Translations under genes and position numbers: made by a program
Notes under the pieces: model-generated
Seen by the model: only the letters and a program-made list of their open reading frames with translations
What the model was told of the DNA's origin: nothing
Databases searched by the model: none
Shown here: positions 26,439 through 36,300 of the stretch, in pieces
Layout of the letters: each line of letters starts with the position of its first letter
Position numbering within the stretch: position 1 is the stretch's first letter
Assembly (NCBI RefSeq): GCF_007747655.1
Contig: NZ_CP036274.1
Location: 496,001-560,000, forward strand
Source: Anatilimnocola aggregata
GTDB lineage: Bacteria; Planctomycetota; Planctomycetia; Pirellulales; Pirellulaceae
Length of the DNA: 64,000 bases
Direction: 5' to 3'

Positions 26439-28756
26439 ATGGCAGATGAGGACCTCAACCCGAAAGAAGTCGAGCGCGAGCCGGCCGAAGTGTTGCGCGA
26501 GCAGGACGAGCTGTTTCGCGCGCTGACACAGCACGCCAACGACCTCCTTTGCCTGAATGAACTGGATGGGCGAAGCGTTTATGCAAGTCCGTCGGTCGAG
26601 CGTCTGTACGGTCGAAAGCCGACCAAGATGTTCGAGTTCGCGTATCCAGAAGACGTGGAGCACTGTCAGCGATGGTGGAGAGGGGCGGTGGCTGGAGGAA
26701 CGGAGCGTCTGCACTGGCGGGCCCGTGACAATGACGGACAGTGGCGCTGGTTAGAGACATCGGCCGCGCGGGTTCAGTATCACAATAAGCCGCAGATTCT
26801 GACCGTCTGCCGTGACGTGACCGAGCGCAGGCTCACCGAACAAGAATTGGGGCGGACAACGACGCTGCTTCGAGCGGTCATCGACGGAACGACCGATGCT
26901 GTGTTCGTGAAGGACCGGGGAGGCCGTTATCTGCTGTGCAACGCGGCCGCTGCCCAGTTTTTGGGCCGCACGGTCTCTGAAGTTCTGGAAAACGATGACA
27001 GCGTCTTCTTCGACCCGGTAAGTGCGAAAGTGGTAAAGGACCACGACGAGCGCGTAATGAAGTCGGGAGTGGCCAACACTGAGGAGGAGGAATTGACGGT
27101 CGGTGCAATCACTCGCATTGTTCAAGTGACCAAAAGGCACCCTATCGGGACGGTAGCGGAAATGTCATCGGCGTAATTGGTATCGCCCGCGACATCACTG
27201 AGCGTAAGCGGACGGAGATTGCACTGCGCGCCGCCGAAGAACGATTGCAGCACGTGGTTCAGTCTAGTCCAGCCGTGCTCTTCACCCTGCACGCGGAGAA
27301 TGGACAATTCGGCGGGATCAACTGGATCAGCCCGAACATTGAGACTTTGCTGGGCTACCGGGCCGGTGAGGTGCTCGGGGGAGACTGGTTTCTGGGCAAC
27401 ATCCATCCAGAAGACCGCGAAGCGGTGGTAAATCCGTTTTTCACTGAGATTGTCCGCAACAACTACTTTTCCGCCGAATACCGCTTCCGTCACAAGGACG
27501 GCAGCCATCGCTGGATTCGAGGCGAGATCCGACTACTTCGCAATGCAGCCGGCCAGCCAGCCGAGGCCATCGGCTCATTGGCCGATATCACTCAGCGCAA
27601 ACAGCTTGAGGATCAGTTCCGCCAGGCGCAGAAGATGGAGGTTGTCGGACATCTGGCCGGCGGCATAGCGCACGACTTCAACAACGTACTAGCCGTAATT
27701 CTTGGCTGCTGTCAGTTCCTGGAGAACGATGTGGCTGTGGGCGGTGAAAGTCGCGAACTTGTAGAAGAGATCTACAAGGCCGCGAATCGCGCGGCGTCTC
27801 TAACCAAGCAATTGCTTGCCTTTAGCCGGCAGCAGATCTTGCGGCCTATGCTCTTGAATCTTAACGAAGTTGTCACGGAGGCCGTGGCGATGCTTGATCG
27901 TTTGATCGGTGAAGACATCACGGTTAAAACCAGTTTGCAGTCGCGGCTTTGGCCGGTGAAGGTCGATGGGGGCCAGATGAACCAGGTAATCATGAACCTG
28001 GCAGTGAACGCCCGCGATGCGATGCCCCAGGGAGGAACGCTGACCATCGAGACTTCCAACGTCGAACTTGACGAAACCTATGCGCAGAGCCATCGGGAAG
28101 TGACTGCCGGATCGTACGTGATGCTGGTCGTGAGCGATACCGGTTCCGGGATGGATGAGCAAACCAAGTCTCGCATCTTTGAACCTTTCTTCACCACGAA
28201 GGAAACGGGCAAAGGGACCGGGTTGGGTTTGGCTACCGTATTTGGAATCGTGAAACAGAGTGAGGGGCACGTGACGGTCGATAGCGAGTTGGGAACAGGA
28301 ACCACGTTTAAGGTCTACCTACCTAGACATGAAACAGCAGCAACCAGTGAGGACGCGACGAAAGTTTCGACGTCGGCCCCGCGCGGTACTGAGACGATCC
28401 TGGTAGCAGAAGATGAAGAGATGCTGCTTAAGCTGGCCAGTCGCATTTTGTCGTCGCAGGGTTACGCGGTGTTGCAGGCCGGCGACGGTGAGGAAGCGCT
28501 TCAAATGTATCGCGCACATGCAGGACCAATTCACCTACTGCTCGCCGATGTGGTAATGCCAAAAATGAGCGGTAGGCAACTCTACGATCAGCTCAGCGCG
28601 ATCCAGCCCGGGTTAAAAGTGCTCTTCATGTCGGGTTATACCGACGACGCGGTCCTTCGGCACGGAGTTCTCGAATCCACGACGAACTTCCTCGAGAAGC
28701 CGTTCACTTACGCCGCGTTGTCAACCTGCGTACGCCGTGCGCTGGATGCGATGTGA
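26439..28756 (+). pseudogene. PAS-PAS-PAS hybrid histidine kinase with receiver, split by a one-base deletion
   Basis: Two frames form one protein. Frame one (26439-27176) has two PAS domains (LFRALTQHANDLLCLNELDG; LLRAVIDGTTDAVFVKD) and ends in stray residues after VQVTKRHP. Frame two resumes at 27143 as YRDGSGNVIGVIGIARDITE, then a third PAS domain, HisKA with AHDFNNV (phospho-His codon near 27671), HATPase (NLAVNARDAMPQGG, DTGSGMD, GTGLGL) and a C-terminal receiver (LLLADVVMPKM). Restoring one C in the CCC run at 27140-27142 rejoins the protein exactly. The start has GGAGGGG upstream. This is either a genuine mutation or an assembly error. The downstream part could still be made from an internal start such as TTG at 27245. 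Confidence 0.88.
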
Positions 28757-28766
28757 AGCTGTTGGG

Positions 28767-29378
28767 TTACGCCGAAACCCAGCTAAAGACCCTTTGGAGA
28801 AGCGACCACCCACGCCCGAACTCGCGAGCGTCAACAGGTCTTGCCTCGCTGGACCTGAGCGGCACGGAGACTTCAGGCATCTCGGCTTGCGATGTGGAGG
28901 ACAACTCATCTTCGGCGTTTGTCGACTCCGTAGTTGTTGAATCGTTTGCCGTAGACCTAGGCTCCGCCGCTTCAGGCATCACGTATTCCCTGAACATCGC
29001 AGAACGCCGTTTCACCAACGCTTTTACTTTCGCAGCGAGTACCGAGAAATCGGTTGGCTTGAAAAGAATGTCGTCCACTCCTCGGACAATCAGATCCTTA
29101 GCGAGTTTGGGCTCCATTACGCCGGTATGAATAATTACTACAGGACGGCGTTGTGCGGCAAGCAGATGGGTCGCCAGCGCATGACCGTGTTGATTGGGCA
29201 TTCTCAAGTCGGTTACCACGGCATCGTATTTGCTTGCGGCCAACATCTGCAGGGCCTCATTGCCATCGTTCGCAAGATTGCAAGCAAAGCCATCTTGGCT
29301 CAGAGCGCGATGCAATAGCCTGCGCATCATCACCTCATCGTCGACCACTAGCGGCATTAATTGGGCACATTTGGCCAT
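28767..29378 (-). CDS. response regulator with long disordered tail
   Basis: The protein has 203 residues from the ATG at 29378. Residues about 7-125 are a receiver domain: acidic pair in LVVDDEVMMRRLL, phospho-Asp in AVVTDLRMPNQHGH, and the switch Lys in DDILFKPTDFSVL. Instead of a DNA-binding domain, the C-terminal 75 residues are Ser/Thr/Glu-rich and disordered, with a short hydrophobic end (SLLQRVFSWVSA). It is convergent with the hybrid kinase gene with a 10-base gap, so it may act in the same pathway, signalling by protein contact. That link is inferred. Confidence 0.88.
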   Translation of the reverse strand: MAKCAQLMPLVVDDEVMMRRLLHRALSQDGFACNLANDGNEALQMLAASKYDAVVTDLRMPNQHGHALATHLLAAQRRPVVIIHTGVMEPKLAKDLIVRGVDDILFKPTDFSVLAAKVKALVKRRSAMFREYVMPEAAEPRSTANDSTTTESTNAEDELSSTSQAEMPEVSVPLRSSEARPVDAREFGRGWSLLQRVFSWVSA

Positions 29379-29422
29379 TCCGCGAAGCCTCTGCTTGCCA
29401 TTCAATTCGATCAAGAAACGCG

Positions 29423-29448
29423 AAAACACGCGAGAAATCGCGTGTTTT
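29423..29448 (-). terminator. rho-independent-type terminator after tRNA-Arg
   Basis: An 11-base perfect stem (AAAACACGCGA / TCGCGTGTTTT) with a four-base loop ends in a T-tract on the minus strand. It starts seven bases past the tRNA-Arg 3' end, the expected place for a tRNA terminator. Confidence 0.8.
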
Positions 29449-29454
29449 CTTGAG

Positions 29455-29528
29455 CACCCCCAGCAGGATTCGAACCTGCGACCTGCCGCTTAGAAGGCGG
29501 CTGCTCTATCCAGCTGAGCTATAGGGGC
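29455..29528 (-). tRNA. tRNA-Arg (anticodon UCU)
   Basis: This 74-base cloverleaf reads on the minus strand. The acceptor GCCCCTA pairs with TGGGGGT (G-U at the ends), the D-arm is GCTC/GAGC, and the anticodon stem GCCGC/GCGGC holds the loop CTTCTAA with anticodon TCT. The T-arm is GCAGG-TTCGAAT-CCTGC. CCA is not encoded. It reads AGA codons. A terminator hairpin follows. Confidence 0.97.
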
Positions 29529-29774
29529 GAATGGGCGGACTAAAGAAACGCGGCTGTTACGGCGCAGGGCAGGCATGCATTATTGGGGCGATGGGTAGAC
29601 ACGTAAAGCCGACTGCGAGTTCGGTAGTGGGGCAATTTGGTTGTCCAGCCTGGCCACGAGGTGGCTTGCGGGCGAACGAGTCAAGCATCCCAGGCAACCG
29701 TTGCCACCGAGAGAAATGTGCTCAGCACTGGGCACCTCTTCGTCTCGTGATCTCCCAACTAAATTCATCGTACA

Positions 29775-29870
29775 TGTTCAACATTCACCCCGATTGTTGA
29801 ACACCGATCGCTCGGAAACCCGAGAGTTGCGCAGGTCCCTGTTCAACAATTGACCCGATTGTTGAACACC
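29775..29870. repeat. two copies of a 31-base inverted-repeat element
   Basis: Two related 31-base units lie at 29775-29805 and 29840-29870, 65 bases apart and 27/31 identical. Each is an inverted repeat with TGTTCAAC and GTTGAACA arms; in the second copy the arms are 11 bases and perfect, with CCCGATTG next to the right arm of both. They lie in the gene-free stretch 29529-29967 between tRNA-Arg and the ExbD operon terminator. They could be paired operator sites or hairpins of a small element. No gene was seen in this stretch. Confidence 0.75.
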
Positions 29871-29967
29871 CCCTTCTGCGATGACTGCTCGTTCTCGAGG
29901 TCGTGAGAATCAGCCCGGCACAAAAGACTGGCTGTCGCGACTGCACAGAAAAAAACTGCAACGGCGC

Positions 29968-30002
29968 ATAAAAAAACCCTGGTCGGAGAGGGTGACCAGG
30001 GT
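29968..30002 (-). terminator. rho-independent terminator of the TPR-ExbBD operon
   Basis: On the minus strand a nine-base perfect stem (ACCCTGGTC / GACCAGGGT) with a nine-base loop is followed by a run of seven T. It lies 25 bases after the last ExbD stop and closes the operon that begins near 36665. Confidence 0.9.
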
Positions 30003-30026
30003 CTGGAATGATTTGGAAACCGGGGG

Positions 30027-30509
30027 CTACTGGGCGACCGGCGGTGAGAACTTAATCTTCTCGACCAGTTTGACGATTTGCCCGTCGCGCATTTCGCCCG
30101 AGACAGCAGTGATCGCTTCGATTACGTGCTCGTAGTGCAGGTTGTAATCGCAAACGAGTTCAACTTCGGCCGAGGAGGCCAAGCTGCCGTCTCCAACGAT
30201 GCCGGCGACGTGATTGTGCAATCGCGTCCACCGGTCGCCACCGCTGAACTCCGAGTCGTTCATTACGACGCGGGCGCATTTGCCGGCCGAATCAGCCTTC
30301 AGGAAGAGCTTCATCGGCGGCAATTGGTTAGGATCGGGTGGACCTGCGCGCGGAGCGGCCAGCGGCATGCGAATGTTGAAATCGCCCTCGGCAGTAGCGA
30401 TCTTCAACGTCATTACGAAGAACGTCAGCAATTGGAACACGATATCGATCATGGGTGTCATGTCGATCGCGATCTTGCTGTTCCCCTGCTTTTTGATTTT
30501 AACTGCCAT
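30027..30509 (-). CDS. ExbD/TolR-type biopolymer transport protein (second copy)
   Basis: The protein has 160 residues. A short basic N-terminus (MAVKIKKQGNSK) is followed by a single membrane helix with the conserved acidic residue (IDMTPMIDIVFQLLTFFVM), where Asp in PMID is the proton-relay residue. The periplasmic domain ends in EHVIEAITAVSGEMRDGQIV. It works with a TolQ/ExbB channel to use the proton gradient for envelope work. It lies 24 bases after the first ExbD gene, and a terminator follows. The two ExbD copies differ in their periplasmic parts, so they may form a heteromeric complex (inference). Confidence 0.93.
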   Translation of the reverse strand: MAVKIKKQGNSKIAIDMTPMIDIVFQLLTFFVMTLKIATAEGDFNIRMPLAAPRAGPPDPNQLPPMKLFLKADSAGKCARVVMNDSEFSGGDRWTRLHNHVAGIVGDGSLASSAEVELVCDYNLHYEHVIEAITAVSGEMRDGQIVKLVEKIKFSPPVAQ

Positions 30510-30533
30510 AGTTCAACTTTGAGTCAGATTGAA

Positions 30534-30983
30534 TTAGTAGCCGATTTCTTCATTTGCCCGGAGCGTGAACTTTTCAAAGCCCACTTCCTGACAGACTTTG
30601 ATCAGATCCTGGACATCGCCTGTTTTGCAGTCTTTATGTGCCCGGATGATGATCGTGGCATTGGCGGCCGACGAATTCTGAGTCTGCAGAACGTAAACCT
30701 CATTCTTCAACTTGGGGATGAGCGCCTTGCGATCTGCATATACTTCTGCCGCCAACAACGGATTGCCGTCCTTGGTCATTTGAATCGTGATTGGCGTTTC
30801 GAAGGGGGCTTCGGGGGGCTTCGCTAGTTGACTGGACGGCAGGACGACGCGGGAGTCCTGCTCGGCAGCTTCGAAATTGATGAGAATCATGAAGAAGGCG
30901 ATCAGCTGAAACGTCATGTCGATCATCGGCGTCATGTCGATTTCGTACTGCTCGACTTCTTTTCGCTTTAGCTTGAAACCCAT
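30534..30983 (-). CDS. ExbD/TolR-type biopolymer transport protein (first copy)
   Basis: The protein has 149 residues. The N-terminus MGFKLKRKEVEQYE leads to a membrane helix with the conserved acidic site (IDMTPMIDMTFQLIAFFMIL). The periplasmic domain includes ITIQMTKDGNPLLAAEVYAD and ATIIIRAHKDCKTGDVQDLI, the usual ExbD/TolR fold. It lies 63 bases after the TolQ/ExbB gene and 24 before the second ExbD gene. It is a component of a proton-driven envelope motor. Confidence 0.93.
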   Translation of the reverse strand: MGFKLKRKEVEQYEIDMTPMIDMTFQLIAFFMILINFEAAEQDSRVVLPSSQLAKPPEAPFETPITIQMTKDGNPLLAAEVYADRKALIPKLKNEVYVLQTQNSSAANATIIIRAHKDCKTGDVQDLIKVCQEVGFEKFTLRANEEIGY

Positions 30984-31046
30984 GAAATCACTTGTCCAAC
31001 CAACGCGGAACTACAAACCCCGACGCGAAACGATGTCGTACGTCAA

Positions 31047-31850
31047 TTACTTCTTACCCATCGATTCGAAGCGACCCATCAAGCGACCGGCAGCGTGGCC
31101 AGCTTCCATGGTGAGACGGGAGATTCGATTCTTAAACAAGTTGAAGGCGAGAATCGCGGGAATGGCGAGCACGAGACCGACGAGGGTCGTAATGAGAGCC
31201 ATCGAAATACCTTCCGCCAAATCGGAGGCCTTGGGCGTGGCACCGCTAATCGCGATCACCTGGAACGATGCCACCATTCCGTCCACCGTGCCGAGCAAAC
31301 CGACGAGTGGGCTGATGCTGGCGATGAGCGAGATATAGCTGAGACGATGCTCAATCTTCATCCCTTCGTCTTCGGCGGTTTCGGCCATGGCTTCCATCGC
31401 CTTGTCGTAGCCGGCTTGCAAGTTGGCCATGCCCGAAGAGAGCATTTGCCCTAGGAACGATTCATCGTTCTTCGCCAGATCAAAGGCTTCTTGGAAGCGC
31501 TTTTCGTTGAGGTGAGCTTCGAAGGCATCGATCAAGTGGCGGGGGACGAAGGAATCGCGGCGGCAGACCAGGAAGTTCATCACCAAAATAGCCACGAAGC
31601 TAAACGACAGAGCCAGGAAGGCGATGGTGTAACGAATACCAAGCGCTTTGAAGAACCAGGCGAGGTAGCTTTGCTGAGGCTTGCCAGCGGGCTCTTCGGC
31701 GGCAGCGGGCTCTTCGGCAGGCTCGTCCTGCGCAACGGCTACGGGGCCGGTGACGATGCCGAGCGAACGGCCAGCCTCAACGCTTAGACCAAGCGCAAGC
31801 AGCAGGACTACAACCAAACCCCACGGCTTTGAAACTTCAAGCCACCGCAT
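31047..31850 (-). CDS. MotA/TolQ/ExbB proton-channel protein
   Basis: The protein has 267 residues from the ATG at 31850, which has GGGGAGG five bases upstream; earlier in-frame starts lack such a site. An N-terminal hydrophobic segment (WGLVVVLLLALGLSVEAG) and an Ala/Glu/Pro-rich linker (about 35-60) precede the channel helices: TIAFLALSFSFVAILVMNFL, SPLVGLLGTVDGMVASFQVI and MALITTLVGLVLAIPAILAF. The last two are the TolQ/ExbB signature helices. The N-terminal segment plus linker is extra compared with classical TolQ. It heads the ExbD pair and follows two TPR genes in one operon. Confidence 0.94.
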   Translation of the reverse strand: MRWLEVSKPWGLVVVLLLALGLSVEAGRSLGIVTGPVAVAQDEPAEEPAAAEEPAGKPQQSYLAWFFKALGIRYTIAFLALSFSFVAILVMNFLVCRRDSFVPRHLIDAFEAHLNEKRFQEAFDLAKNDESFLGQMLSSGMANLQAGYDKAMEAMAETAEDEGMKIEHRLSYISLIASISPLVGLLGTVDGMVASFQVIAISGATPKASDLAEGISMALITTLVGLVLAIPAILAFNLFKNRISRLTMEAGHAAGRLMGRFESMGKK

Positions 31851-32179
31851 GACTGCCTCCCCAAATCCCGAGTAAACCCGATGTAAAGATTGTTTCCAAG
31901 AATAGTTGCCTAAACAGATTCTTTCCAGCGCTGCGAATTTATTCCCTGCAGGTATTTTGCGGTCACCAGGTTCATCCTGGCGGCACAACTATTCCAAATG
32001 GAGAAATCTCGCGAGAGACCCGTGGGCAGGGCAGTGAAGGAAGCGATCTGCAGATGCGAGGGTGCCGTAGGCAAACCATCGCCAGCTCGAATGAGCCGGC
32101 ACCCCGATGTGGACTGGACATTCTAATTACCGAGGCGGGGCATAGTAAAGCAGCAACCCGCGTTTTTGGCACTGAAAAG

Positions 32180-33229
32180 CTATTCTTTCGCATTCCAGAT
32201 GCTACCAGCGTAACGTTCGCGCAACGTTGCCCGGGCAGCGGTCGCCCGGTCGGCCTTGTTCAGGTCACCCCACAGCTTGACCAGGTTGTAGAGGGCTTCG
32301 GCATGGGCGTCGCTATCGGCGTAGAACAAAACATCGGTATGCAGATAGGCGAGTAAAGCGTCCTTCGGGCGGCCGGCCTTCAGGTGGCAGGCACCGAGAG
32401 CGTTGTAAGCGCGGGCAAAGAGCTTGGCGTCTTGCGGGTCATTCTTGGCAATGATCCCTTCGGCCATGGCAACGCCTTCATCGGCCTTGCCGGTTTCGCC
32501 CAGGCACTGGGCCTTGCCGACCGAGGCCAGCATTTTCTGCTGGGTGGCTTCCACGGTGCTGAGATTGCCGGCGAGCACGGCTTCGAACCCGGCGAGGGCG
32601 GCGGGGAAGTTCTTTTGAGCGACTTGGGCCCGCGCGACGGCGTTGTTGGCCCGCATTTGATAATCTTCGAACGGAGCCTTGGAGATTGGCGTGTAGTAGC
32701 GGACCGCGTTCTCGTACTTGCCCGAAGAGGCAGCCAGGTCGCCGAGCAGTTCGGCCGCTTCGTAGAAGTGATAGCTATCGGGAGCGGAGCGGAGGAAGGC
32801 CAGCATGTCGGCTTCGGCCTTCGTCTTGTCCCCACCTTCGCTCATGGCCAAGCGCAGTTCAGACAGTGCTTTGTAATAGGCCGCATCGTGCCGCATGAAC
32901 TCGCGCGTGAGGGCCGCTGGGTCGACTTTCTTCAGTTCTTCAACGGCTGCGTTGTAGTTCTTCGCCACAACCGAGTTGCGGGCATTAGTTAGTTCGTTCG
33001 GTTCGTCGGCGAAGATCACGCGAGTGATTTCGTTGACGGGAAAAGATCGGGGCACGCCGGCCATATCGAGCGCGATCTCGTTCTTGGTGATCGTGGTAAC
33101 GGTCCCCTTGCTCGGCACACCACCCTTGGTGGAATAGATCGTATCGAGCGACTGGGCCTGAGCGGCCAACGTGCAGCAACTGCCGAGAATGGCAGCAGCA
33201 ACTGCGATCGTGGACTGACGGAACTGCAT
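32180..33229 (-). CDS. exported TPR-like protein of the ExbBD operon
   Basis: The protein has 349 residues from the ATG at 33229 (MQFRQSTIAVAAAILGSCC). A signal peptide ending AAQAQS exports it. Next comes a short beta region (DTIYSTKGGVPSKGTVTTIT), then helical pairs with TPR spacing, such as YENAVRYYTPISKAPFEDYQ, AGFEAVLAGNLSTVEATQQK and AYNALGACHLKAGRPKDALL. It probably acts in the periplasm as a binding scaffold next to the ExbBD motor. The gene order (large TPR, small TPR, TolQ, ExbD, ExbD) recurs in planctomycetes. The cargo is unknown. Confidence 0.85.
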   Translation of the reverse strand: MQFRQSTIAVAAAILGSCCTLAAQAQSLDTIYSTKGGVPSKGTVTTITKNEIALDMAGVPRSFPVNEITRVIFADEPNELTNARNSVVAKNYNAAVEELKKVDPAALTREFMRHDAAYYKALSELRLAMSEGGDKTKAEADMLAFLRSAPDSYHFYEAAELLGDLAASSGKYENAVRYYTPISKAPFEDYQMRANNAVARAQVAQKNFPAALAGFEAVLAGNLSTVEATQQKMLASVGKAQCLGETGKADEGVAMAEGIIAKNDPQDAKLFARAYNALGACHLKAGRPKDALLAYLHTDVLFYADSDAHAEALYNLVKLWGDLNKADRATAARATLRERYAGSIWNAKE

Positions 33230-33332
33230 GACAAAATCTCCGGTTCGATAAGGTCGCCGCGAAGCAAGGCGGCGCTGAAATGTTGGAACGAATGTCGACT
33301 TGGAGGCGAATGAGCAAGCGGATGACACGGAA

Positions 33333-36300
33333 CTATTTGGCAGAAGTGGCACTTCCAGCTGCCTTGGTGGTTGTTGTCGGAGCGGTCGTCGTCCCAGCCT
33401 TGGTAGGCGTCGTGCTATTCGCAGCTGGAGGTTCTGGCTGCCGCAGAGCGGCCAGGCCTAGTGGGCGTTCACCCAGGGCTTGTTGAACATTTTTGAGCAA
33501 CGAGTCGTACTGGGCCCGCCACTTGTCGCCCCCCAGGTCGGGATAGAAGCCATACATGATGGCAACGTCCTTCTTGGCGTAGGCCAGTTGTTCCTTCTTC
33601 TTTACGTCGGTCTTCTGAGCCATCGCGTAGTTGTAGCGGCAGAGGGCCAGGTTGAACCGTGCTTCGTGGAAGATGTCTTTGTACTGAGCATTGGATGCGA
33701 CAATTCTCGCAACTTGCGCCCAGCCCCAAACGTTGTTCTTGTCTTGCTTGGTCTTCGGATCTTTCATGGGGCGGGCACCGAAAATCGCCCGCTGATAGTT
33801 GTCTTCCATCTTCTCTCCCTTGAGCGCGCCCCAATCCTGATAGGTGCGGGCAGCTTCGATCTGCACAGGGAGAAGCATGTTCTGAGCCTTCAAGATCTCG
33901 TCGAAGAGGTCCATGGCTTCTTTGAATTTGCCCATCGAGCGGTTCGTGCGGGCCACCGACAGGCGGAGCGAAGTGGCCATGGCAGGCTGCAAGTAAGTCG
34001 GGTCCTTCTTGCCAGTATCGAGAATGCGTTGATAGGTGGCATTGGCTTCGGCAAAGTAGCGGGCCGCTTCGGGATTGATCCCCTTCGAAGCTGGACCGAA
34101 GCTTTCACCCATGCCGCGATACGTTTCCGCGACCCAGTTAAGAACCTTCAAATCCTTCGATTCCTTGGCCATCTGACCCAGGAACGCTTCGAAGCCCTTG
34201 CCGAGCGCCACCTTGGAAGCCGGTTCGGCAAGTTCCATTTGCTTTTGCAGATCGCGAGCGAGGCTGACGTAAATGCCAATCAGCTTGGACTGCCCCTTTT
34301 CGTCGGCACTGACCAATTGATTGAGCGATTCCATCACCCCCTTGGCCTTGGTCACTGTTTCGTCGGCATTGCCGCCAGCCGTACCAAGCGACGAGATGTA
34401 ACTGCGCAGGGCAGTCTTGTAAGTTTCTTCGGGAAAGCCTTCACGCTGAGTCGTGGGATCGTTCTTGCGAACGAGCACCAGCGTGCCAACCTTGGGATCT
34501 TCGAGCAGGGCAGCCGCTTTGGCGGGCTCGTTGGTATCGACATAAATCTGGGCCAGCGAAAGGACCGCGGTGACGACAATCGGATTCACTTCGCCGCTGG
34601 CTTGCATGCGCGCCACACCATCGATGAGCGTGGTTTTGGCTTTGCTCTTCAGGCTATCGAGTTCCGTCTTCTTGGCAGCCAGATCGACACCTTCGGGCTT
34701 GATTTCGGTGCCGTTTTCCCAGTCGCGTAGTTGCTTAGAGCCTTCCAGATAGGCGGCCCACAAGGCCTGACCCATCTTCAACTCGGCCGCTCCGCGGGAA
34801 GCGTGGTCGGCGGGAATTTGGTCAAGGTACGTTTGCGCTTCGGCAAGTCGCTTCTCCTTGATCATGAATGGAATCAGGGTATTGAGCGCCTCGGCCGCCT
34901 CCGTGGAATCGGGCCATTTCTGCGTGATGTATTTGCAGATGCTGACGATCTGCTGAGCTTCGAAGTCCTTCTTTTCATCGGGATTCTGAGGGTCCTTCTC
35001 GCCGTACAGCTTGATGTACGACGCCATGGTGATCTTGGCGCATTGGCGCGCACCCTGAGCATCGGGATAGCGGCGAGAAATGAAATCGCCCACCACCGCC
35101 GCTTCCAGGTATTCGGCCTTCGTATAGGCCAGGTAGCAGAGGAGGTAGCGAACCAGATTCACTTCCTCGACGGGAGTCGCAGGTTCGACATAGCCCATCG
35201 CTAGTTTCAGATAACGGACAGCATCGTCGGTCGCCTGCGCAGCTTGCTTGGTCGCATCTTCGAGTTGCTTCTGCGTTTCCGTACGCTCGGCGGGATCCTT
35301 GAGCGTCTTGAGGCGATCGGGCAGGCTCTTCACCAAGGTGTTGGCGGCCTGCATTTCATCGATCGATTCTTTGCCGACCTTGCGGGCATCGGCGAAGTTC
35401 TTTGGTTCGGGCTTGTCAGTAACTTCGCCCCCATCGCCGCCGAAGTCGCCAATCATGTTGCGCGCCCGCTCTTGGAACGGCCCCGGAAACTTCATGACGT
35501 ACCGAACCAACTTGCCGCCGTCGACCAACAGTTTGCGGGCATTGGGGTCTTTGGCATCCTTGGCTTTGAGTTCATCAGCGTAAAGCTTCATCGCCCTGGC
35601 AATATCGACTCGAATCGACATGAACTCTTCGCTGCGATCTTCGGCTGGGCGGGCGGAGTCGACCAGTTGGACCGGCCGCTTTTCTTTGTTCTTGTCGATG
35701 ATTTCGAGATACAGTTTTTGATCGATCCACGAGGCCATGGCCAGTTCGGTGACTTTCACCCGCATCACGCGGAAGGGTTCCGGATTATCGGGATTGGCCA
35801 GCAGTTCGTTGAAGTAGCCGAGGGCGTCTTTGTGTTTGCCAAGCTTCTGCAAGCAGCGGGCCTGATACATGCGGGCATACAAGCCGGCTAGGCGGGTGCG
35901 ATACTTCGAGTAGATCTCGCCGTACTCTTTGGCCGCCGTTTCGAGCGCCGTGGTCCGATCCTTCGCGCCAGCTTCGTAAGTTTCGGCCATTTCTTCGCGA
36001 GTGGCAGCCTGCAGAAGTTGCGATTGGAGATAGTCCTTGCGGAACTGCTCGCGTTCTTCGAACTTCTTGGCTTCTTTCTTTTCATCCAGCGCCGCGGGAT
36101 ACGCCTTCAGCTTTTCGCCGATTTCGGTCGTCAGATCTTCGAAGACTTTGAGCGCTTCCGTGTAGAACGTGCGGGCTTCGGTCAAGAACGCTGATTTTTG
36201 TGCGGGGAGAGCCTTCTCCGATTTCTTCATGCGAGCCCGAGCGCGCTCGACCACCACGTTGCCCAAGTGACTGCGGGCAGCAATCACCAGAATGTGCGAC

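Noticed and set aside
29531..29800. 89-codon plus-strand frame next to tRNA-Arg
   Set aside because: It has no ribosome site or domain and runs into the first palindrome. It is treated as non-coding.
33480..34730. Plus-strand open frame (416 codons) opposite the large TPR gene
   Set aside because: It is an antisense shadow of TPR repeats, and the minus-strand gene has a signal peptide, repeats and operon context.
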